The notes below the pieces were generated by a model. That model made no database searches. It worked only from the letters and a program-made list of their open reading frames with translations, and was not told where the DNA came from. A stretch of DNA of 64,000 nt from Pezizomycotina sp. ARF18 (Eukaryota > Ascomycota): NCBI GenBank assembly GCA_002224055.1, contig AZLU01000005.1, positions 186,001 to 250,000 on the forward strand, written 5' to 3'. Below are positions 56,794-64,000 of the stretch, piece by piece. Position 1 is the stretch's first letter; the number at the start of each line of letters is the position of its first letter. The translations under genes and the position numbers were made by a program.

Positions 56794-58599
56794 GGTTTTT
56801 TCTGGTAAGGTCTTATATGTCTCTCCGAAAGATGTTGTGATATTATTAACGAAACAGAGATAGGCTTCTAGAGGATGCTGTTCTAAAATCGAAGAGTAAT
56901 CGGCGAAAAGATAGAGCTTGAAGGTACGTCCTGCTGCCTTATATATATATACGGTTGAAAGAGTTTGGTAAAAACTAACTTAGAGTTTGATAAACAGATG
57001 GCAGGAGCCTCAACGCTAAAATTCCCTTTAGCTGCGAAAATTGGATTTTTCTCCTGGTGATAAACGGTGATGTGATATCAATTGGTAAAAGAATGAGAAG
57101 TGCCGATCGCAAGGTGTTTTTCCCTTCGCTAGGAAGAGTGGCTAATTTTGGCATCAATGACCAAGTTACAGTGACTCTCCGGGTAGTGAAGAACACTGGG
57201 AATACGCTTCGATGATAGAACATCTCTTCGGAAACTCACAAAGCAGAATTCAGCCCGGGTTTTTGGCGGCATACCACTGCATGTCTTGGTTCTGTATGCA
57301 ATGTTACTTTCCGAAAGCGAACAAGACCCTGCCTTTGCCTGATTTTTATTTTTGCGGGCGGAATCTGCTCGCCGCGATTGGCACCACCGAATTGACATTG
57401 GCATTCGCCATACCAATAGCTCTCGCTTCAGCCGGGGCTTAGCGACCAGAACGCAACGCAAACAGTACTCATTCTGGATAGACGTTTGACAGAAAGTAAC
57501 CGTAAGCTAAGATCATGCTGTCGTGTTATTAATAAACTTTTTTATGCTAATTTTAAAACCGATGTCGTAATATACAATGTTGAGAACGGTAGAAAGACCT
57601 TCTAGAATCGGGCCAGGTTCCGAGACCGTTAGCCCTACGCGAATACAATCAAAATGACCAAAGCTGCAGGCTCGTCTTCATCGCGATGTTTGACCGATTC
57701 TGTTTCCGTGGTTGAAGGTTGGAAGAAATATCGTGCGAGATTAAACTTTGCGTATCCCGCAACGCAAAATGTGAGCTAGAAATTTAGTATTTTATGCTTG
57801 CCTCAGCCGTCACCAACGAGCTACGGCGACTGTTTACGAAAAGCTCTGGTACCACCAGCGAGCACTTTTACGCTCATATCTCACGGGGTAACATTCATCT
57901 TCCGCCAAGGGCTAGACTCGGTTAGAGTCGAAGAAGGGCTGAAAATCTCGAGATTTTAGGATGCACCACGTTGCTTTCTTGCGCTAACCGATATGCTCAT
58001 GCAGCCCCGGTTGGAATTTATCTCAGCCCTAAATTCCCAGGGAACTCGACGACGACCTCATGCCTTTCTTTGCTGACGAATGCGAAGAAGCTTGAATGAA
58101 GTCGCGCGGGTAAATAAAGCTTGTTCCGGGTCAACGCTGGTCGCACACACATAAGTTATATAACATTGATTGCACTGTGTTCGACCTATTTGAACGATGG
58201 TACGTTGGTAACAGTACCGAACGGCTGAGGCCATCGCGCTGAAAAAACGATATTAATCGTCCTTCGAAGTCGGAGCAAGAAAGTTCTAGTTCAGCCTTCA
58301 CTAGCTTCGGCATTGACCATGTTGAATCGGGAACACAACTTGAAGGACGAGAGCTGTAAAGCATGTCAACTCGAGGTCTCCGAATCCATGAGCAGAGAGC
58401 TAAGTAACTTAATCCGCTGCCACTGAGCAATTCAAGTTCTACGAACGAGCAAATGCTCATCCATTGCAGATTATCCTAATAAATTTTAACCTCTGACTTG
58501 TTAAAACTTTATGAATGAGGCTTTAATTGATCTACTCTTCTCGTTTACATTTCAAGTTTCTCTTCTACGGCTTCACTTCCACCGCCGTTGAAATCTAAA
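56794..58599. other. Long spacer, no gene recognised
   Basis: Contains short frames on both strands (for example 57129-57461 minus and 58131-58460 minus) without motifs, and a TATATATATA run at about 56940-56950 upstream of the secreted-protein gene. Confidence 0.45.
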
Positions 58600-58639
58600 C
58601 GTACTTCAGCCGTACTCGTCCTTCACATCCCCTTCCGTC

Positions 58640-59394
58640 TTTTTAGTACACCGTCTCTAACTATGGGAAACCTGGGTCGTTTACTGCTCAATGCAGTCAA
58701 AGCAGTAATCCAACGCGAACGTGCACCCGTTATCCCAATGCCACCTACGCACAAACACGTTAGCTTCTACTACTATCTCTCTGCGATATTTTAACGTTTA
58801 TCCAACGAGGAGGAAAAAAGGAACTTACTCTCCACACTTCGTGCCTTTGCGCCGCCGCGGTACACATGATTATCGAACTCCCACGCGATGTTAGCGCCGG
58901 TCACGCCCGGAGGGTATCCGTTGCTGCACTCGTACTTGGCGATGCATCCCATACCGAAGCCGAAGTTCTTGCGGTCGTTGTAGCCGACGCGGGCGGCAGC
59001 TATAAGTATCAGACTATGTTAACCATCTATTACTTCTTGTCATACTAAAATACCGGTGATTGTGATTTTTGGAAATTATTCCACTTACGTCCGTAGAAAC
59101 CTCGTTAGGATCAAACCGGTTGTAGGCCTCCTGGCACAAATCAGCGTGCAGCTTCCAGCACATAATACTGCCGTTGCAATCGCCCCACTGGCGCTTGAAG
59201 AGCTCAGAAGTATCACGCGGGTTGACGGTCGTTCCGGGGGTGTGGAACTTGTCGCCGGGGTATTCAGTCGCGCCGGACTGGTCGAAGATCCGGGAGTTCG
59301 GGACGCGGGTTACGCTGCCGTTACCGCTGTTCGCGGGGTTGGGCGCCGCGAGTGTGGCGAGGGGGAGAAGGAAGAGGGGCAGGAGGACCTTCAT
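58640..59394 (-). CDS. Small secreted cysteine-rich protein with propeptide, KP4-like layout
   Basis: The ATG at 59394 opens a signal peptide (MKVLLPLFLLPLATLAA) and a propeptide ending in FKR, a Kex2-type site, directly before QWGDCNGSIMCWKLHADLC. Further exons carry GYNDRKNFGFGMGCIAKYEC, GYPPGVTGANIAWEFDNHVY and a terminal DNGCTFALDYCFDC. The order of cysteines and the G-x-TGxxI and GC....YCxxC blocks recall KP4-like small secreted proteins of ascomycetes; that family name is a tentative reading by eye. Two introns are suggested by GTAAGT donors near 59087 and 58830, but exon junctions were not resolved. Product is expected outside the cell; activity cannot be predicted. Confidence 0.6.
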
Positions 59395-60055
59395 GTTTAA
59401 AGAGTGGATAATTTGTTTTATTGGAACGATGGAGAAAGAGTGGATGCTAATTATAATGGAGGAGATCCGGCCAAGAGGACGAAGCTATGGCTTCTATAAC
59501 ATTCACACCATTTATCTAACCACTGACCGAGGTCGAGGTAGAGCGGCGAGGAGGATGTTCCTCGGCTCACTCGAAAGAGCGTCGCTCAAATTTCGGTAAT
59601 TCCTATTTATAGAGGGAAGCTGAATATCAACCTTGCTGCGCAGGTTCATTTACAAACAGTGCTATCGATCGATCGAAGGCAGTCGTTCCTGAGGGTAACG
59701 GAAAAACAGCAACGCCATCATACCCGACACCGTCTTCTACGATACATGGGCTTTCACAAAATAACCGGAGCGACAAAATATCACCGCTTCTGGAAGGTTA
59801 TTGCTAGTAACCGCTGAGCAATTTGCCTCCAGAACCAGGGGTGATCCCAGGATCGTGAACACCGTCGACTGTGCAGGTGAGGGGATATGTGAGCTATCCA
59901 GTGTCTCTATTTCTTTCAAACAGGACAGATTTTCGGAACGTGATTAAACTTCCCGTCGGAAGTGTCAAAGAGAAACATTCACTTTTCGGTTCCCGCGACC
60001 CGAGGAATCATTATCGGAGCTTCTCTCACCGTTTAAAGTCCCAAGTCTTGAGATG
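59395..60055. other. Intergenic spacer
   Basis: No gene supported; short frames without motifs. Confidence 0.45.
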
Positions 60056-61660
60056 TTATCGTGTTTGAGACATCGACCGCAGTGCCCTGTCGACGTCCTT
60101 CGGTAAACGTTTCCAGCCATGGCAGGAACCAAAACCTTCAGGGCAAGGTACATGTCTTTGAAATAACCGGCTACTTTCTCTCGACTTAGATCTACTCGAG
60201 GGATGTATATAACGCGAGTTCGTGGCGCTTATAATACGGAACATTGCATATTTCATCGCGTCCTGCAGCTCAGAGATCTGCAGATGTCTCAGCACGGAAC
60301 AAGTCTCGAGACGAGGGATCAGAAGTTGAAATAAGTCGACGATCATTGCTTCGGATTGACAGGGACGGGCATCCTGCTGAGGTTGCCGCAATTGGGTCCT
60401 TTCCTCATCGAGAGCTCCCTCGGCGTCCGAGACTACACCTCCAGCCTTGTCGTCTTTGTGGTGTGTAGAAAGCGGAATTTTAGGTGCCGTGACGGCGTTG
60501 GCGGAGGCGGAGGCTGGATGGGTACTTTCAACGTCGTTAAGCTGTTTTTCCTCAGCTCAAACCGCGGTGTGGGGAGTAACAGCAGGTACGGGAAGTAATT
60601 TGGGAAAATATAGCGGGCGTAAATTATTACCTACAGCCCTGAGACGAGACAATTCTAACAAGGAGAGCTCTTCGGACATATTCGCCTCATTATATAGCTG
60701 CTGCTCCATAAGCGCGTCTGTAGCGGCGCTGTGCTGCGGCAATGGGGGAGGGCTGACTTCCTGTGCGGCCAGAGCTTCAGAACTAGAGAGCAGCAGCGGG
60801 GGTGTGCTGGTGGCGAGTGCCTGCGGTGTTCGGCTTGCATGCTTTCGAAATGAGGAGAATAGCCAGCTGCCGGTTGTGTGTCGGAGGTTTGACGACTTCG
60901 GGTCGCGACGGCGTAGCAGCGACGACCTGCCGAATCGTTCGCGGTTCAGCGCCACTGTGCCGCATGAATAGCACCGGTTGATTTTGGTGTCTGTAGCTTG
61001 ACGGTATCGTGCTGCGACGGACTCGGAGGAGGCGCGGTCGTGTCGTCTTGCTGGTGGACTGAAGCTCGGCTTTGGTCCAGATGGACTGCGGAGTGGTGTG
61101 AGTCGTGGGTCGCGGCGACGGAGGCGCGGGGTTGGTAGTTATTGACTGCTCTGAAGCGAGAGAAAGTTTCGCTTTTGAGGGGGGAGAGTGTCTTTCCTGG
61201 GAGTTCCAGGTACTAACGCCAGGTTTTCCCTCCGTCTTCCTCGCGCTCTCTTCGGAGCAGTCTCAACGTGATGGCCGGGTTCGTTGAAATCGTCAATGGC
61301 CGGTTTAGCGGTTGCATTCCTCGGCCATCCTCGGCCTCTCTTGGAAGCAGTCGCAACCCGAGACCGACGTCATCTAAATTGTTGATGGCCCGTGTAGCGG
61401 TTGCTTTCCTAGGCCTCCCGAGGGTATAACACTAATTCCTGTGAGGTCTTAGCGTTAGACCCGTCGGGCTTCAACGGAGTATCATGAGTATGTGGATGTT
61501 GCGTGGGCCTTTATTCTTCAGAGGCTGAAAGCCACACCCGGTGGGGATGCACGATTTTAGACCTGAGAAGTCCGGGCCGTCGACAATAATATCCAAGTTG
61601 AACCGAATCAGGTGCATTAGCTCGTTCTCCATGATCCCAAATACCGGCCCTCTATAGAAC
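60056..61660 (-). CDS. Hypothetical AT-hook-like protein with shared C-terminal module
   Basis: Reading from ATG 61660: MENELMHLIRFNLDIIVDG, PDFSGLKSCIPTGCGFQPLK, then THDTPLKPDGSNAKTSQ, and an AT-hook-like GRPRKATATRAINNLDD. Two 30-residue repeat units follow with basic KRGRGWPR and KRARGRRRE, so nuclear DNA binding is possible. The middle is P/S/T/Q-rich. From 60955 the frame reads LNRERFGRSSLLRRRDPKSS, EQQLYNEANMSEELSLLELS, FPKLLPVPAVTPHTAV, then past one in-frame TGA (60559-60557) AEEKQLNDVESTHPASASAN and STHHKDDK to a stop at 60056. The block EQQLYNEANM...STHHKDDK recurs in the next gene at 62.75-63.0 kb. Frame changes occur in the N-terminal half (near 61500, 61425, 61330). Confidence 0.45.
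61260..61440. repeat. 90-bp direct tandem repeat, two copies
   Basis: The markers AGCAGTC(T/G)CAAC and AGCGGTTGC(A/T)TTCCT(C/A)GGCC recur with a period of 90 bp (GCAG at 61257 and 61347). Copies are about 75-80% alike by eye. 90 is a multiple of three, and on the minus strand each copy encodes RPR(K/N)ATA plus a basic KRxRG segment. Confidence 0.75.
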
Positions 61661-62239
61661 TAAGAGAGTCGCCCCCTTACTGTTGCATAGACTGACTATT
61701 TGGAATTGAGGGTCAAAGTGATGAAGTTTTTGAGGTGATGAAGGGTGAAAGATGAAAGAATTTATAGTGCTGATTGCGATCGGGAGCGCTATTGACTCGG
61801 AACATTTCCCTTCGCCCTCAAAGTCGTAAGCTACTCCAATGGCTACTACCTAAGTCAAATAACTTTTTTATTGTTTAATATCCTCTTTATTGACCAGCCG
61901 ACATTCATCGCTTACTAGATTCGTCAGCCGTCGTCGATGAGCAAGATAGGGGGAAGGGGTGCTATCCCGTAGTTGAGGAGGCCGATTGCGAACTCTCGAT
62001 CGGTGAGTTTTCCCCATTTGCTTTTTTTTTTTTTTTTTTTGAAATACTTTCCTTTAACAGGTATACCTAGTCGATGAAGACGACTGTTTTATGGAAATCT
62101 AATGCTCTACTTAACGAAGGTGATTGTTGCTTGTTACTAAACTCGGAATTACTTTGTCGAGACTGAATATATCCAGACCAAGGTCGTAATATCTACTAGC
62201 TGAATGATCGCTACAGGATACATCAAGACCAGGAATCGT
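61661..62239. other. Intergenic spacer
   Basis: A 19-bp poly(T) lies at 62022-62040. No gene seen. Confidence 0.5.
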
Positions 62240-64000
62240 TTATATAAAAATACAAACAAATCTTATATATTTCTTGATACTAGTTGTGGCAAAGTACAAA
62301 AGGAACAATACGCGGTATATATGTAGAAGCAAAGGACCCGGGCCTTTGAAAATCAAGTCACCCGATGTGCTAGCATTAGAACTCATGTTGGCTGATATAT
62401 CTGCGAACTCCGCTGTGACATCGCCTGATTTAATCTTCCTGGCTTTCGTCCTACTACTAATGCCGTTCCTGCTCGAGCTCCTCTGCCTGGTTTGCTTCCT
62501 TGGGCGCTCCCTCGGCGTATATTTTTTCCGTCTTTGGCGATCTGCTTCGCGACAAGCTAACAACCCATTGTCACGATCTTAAATTAAGGATTATGTTCAC
62601 CGCATTAGAAATTATCCTTAGGGATTCCGAATCACATCTTTGCTCCTCGAGAGGACGTCGTTGGTGACTATGATAAGTTCTTGGGCTAACTTGTTCTTCA
62701 AGATATCGTCAACCCGGGACTAGACTACACTCTCCTTGTTGTCGTTATGGTGGGTAGAAAACGGATTTAGAGTTACCTTGCCAGCGTCCGCGGAGGCGTA
62801 TGCGGGAAGGGCCTTTTTGACATCTTTATGCTGTTGTTCCTCTATTACAACAGCGGTGCTAGGGGTCACACGGGGGTATGTGATTCTGGGAAATATCTAG
62901 CGCGCAATAGTACCCATGGCTGTCAGGCGAGATAGGTCTAGCAAGGAAATATCGCGCGGCATATTAGCCTCGTCGAATAGTTGTTCCTCGATCGTTATCT
63001 TGTATTTTCGCGTCGGAGGACGCGACTGTCCGTCAATGTTTATAATTCTTTATCACGGTTCTTCATCTTTTTCAAGTTCTCTCGGAGACGAGGGAGCGCA
63101 AAGAGAGACAAGGGTTATAAGAGTTAAGCGTGGAAATCTCGTTTAGCGCAAATTAACTTGATATGCTTCGGTAACCGGACGGGTTCCTGCGCTGCCGGAG
63201 CATTACTGCATAACTCGTGTTGGCTAGTATATTCAAACTCAGCAGTAATATGCGTGTCCAATATCTTCCTCTGCGGCTTTCTCATAGCTCTAGTTTTTAT
63301 GCTCGTCACCTGGTTCATCTCAGCTAGATTTGTTGTAATACTCACCTTATCGACTGCGTCTTCGAGTTTGAATATTCTATGTTTAACTAGACATGGTAGA
63401 TCGGAGTTAAGAATGAGATATCCGATTATCGCATCATGCTCTGAAGTAGACTTGTTCATCAAAAGGAACACTATGTTTGTAACTCTTATTGGTCAGCGTA
63501 TCTGCATACTCGGCAGCTACTGAAGGAATTGTTGTGCCGGGCCGTTGGAACTCCTGCGAATCGCTAGTATATCTGCGAGGCTCGCTATGAATAGTTTTGG
63601 GGAACTTCCTCGACAACTTCCGCATGCTTTACGTTTTTATGTTGCTTGCCCAACGCTTCCCGTGTGATTAATTGTTTAAGAGCTTCAACAGGATATGCCG
63701 TTGACGCCGTCGAGGCTAGTATGAGCTAATATGACTTCAGCTGTTTAATTAACTTGTTCACCCTATGATGGTGCTCCTTGAGCTTTCTGTGGTGAGCGTA
63801 CTATTCCCCCAGAGGATCGCGTTAACAATGCTTAGGAAGGTTATAGCTATGGTGTATATATTTAGTCGTATCGCGAAGCTCGTCGTCCAGGCGTCGCTAC
63901 TACTATTCTGACTCGAGGAAGATATAAAATCGACTCTTTCGCGTACTTTTTCAGTAATCCAAGCGGCAAACGGCAGACATACCGGCGAGGGGATTACTAC
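62240..64000 (-). CDS. Hypothetical protein sharing the C-terminal module, N-terminus beyond or near the window edge
   Basis: At the right edge the minus strand encodes AWITEKVRERVDFISSSSQN, SDAWTTSFAIRLNIYTIAI and TFLSIVNAILWGNSTLTTES, with one likely membrane helix, then a coiled-coil-like HHRVNKLIKQLKSY and ALKQLITREALGKQHKN. A middle segment (63471-63124: VFLLMNKSTSEHDAIIGYLI, MRKPQRKILDTHITAEFEY) leads to the module EEQLFDEANMPRDISLLDLS, RVTPSTAVVIEEQQHKDVKK and NPFSTHHNDNKE at 62.75-63.0 kb, homologous to the preceding gene and crossed by one in-frame TAG. A basic end RERPRKQTRQR lies at 62.5 kb. Multiple frame interruptions; it may be a decayed paralogue or two genes. Confidence 0.4.

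Noticed and set aside
61250-61440. CRISPR-like or satellite array
   Set aside because: Only two copies with a 90-bp period and no spacer structure; coding on the minus strand.
1-64000. Transposable elements or viral insertions
   Set aside because: I looked for reverse transcriptase, integrase, transposase and capsid motifs and for long terminal repeats and recognised none. Some A+T-rich spacers could hide degraded elements that need a repeat library to detect.
1-64000. A secondary-metabolite gene cluster around the alcohol dehydrogenase
   Set aside because: No synthase, P450, transporter or cluster regulator was recognised nearby; the dehydrogenase stands alone.

Overview
The window reads as nuclear DNA of a filamentous ascomycete (Pezizomycotina). 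Evidence: short GT-AG introns of about 60-160 bp, one with a textbook TACTAAC branch site; many Pezizomycotina-restricted families (fungal rhodopsin/Pth11-like membrane protein, CFEM protein, RGS protein with a membrane tail, DUF6594, DUF7587, DUF7730-like, F-box/LRR paralogues); scattered genes on both strands separated by A+T-rich spacers; no operons, rRNA, tRNA or CRISPR. Genus cannot be told from the sequence. All family names are from memory of motifs, not from a search.

Layout. 0-10.7 kb is sparse: one Pth11-like membrane receptor (3.5-4.7 kb, minus) and otherwise no convincing gene. 10.7-12.1 kb holds a tandem run of small secreted, dibasic-cleaved cysteine-rich proteins, one with three copies of a 16-residue KR-containing repeat. 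12.7-19.8 kb has two unknown reading frames, two F-box genes and a Ser/Thr/Pro-tailed beta-rich protein. 20.6-25.1 kb carries an RNA 3'-phosphate cyclase homologue, a BTB/T1-type protein and a CFEM-domain membrane protein. 27-32.7 kb is dominated by F-box/LRR genes with a second BTB gene. 33-41.4 kb holds a low-complexity protein, an RGS-domain protein, a zinc NADP-type alcohol dehydrogenase and a cysteine-rich F-box gene. 42.2-43.5 kb has two adjacent DUF7730-like genes. 45-55.7 kb is an accessory row: a large unknown protein, a small multi-exon unknown, a DUF6594 membrane protein, a DUF7587 protein and an ankyrin-repeat protein. 56.2-59.4 kb has two secreted-protein genes, and 60-64 kb two neighbouring genes that share a C-terminal module, one with AT-hook-like repeats.

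Two themes run through the window. First, adaptor-type genes (F-box, BTB, ankyrin) are strongly over-represented, as expected of a fast-evolving accessory region serving ubiquitin-ligase or interaction functions; the genes do not form a recognisable pathway. Second, almost every recognisable gene is split between two or three reading frames although its protein sequence stays conserved, and the shift nearly always falls in a short run of one base. This looks like systematic single-base under-calling in the assembly rather than wholesale gene death, so gene ends and exon phases given here are approximate wherever a frame change is noted.
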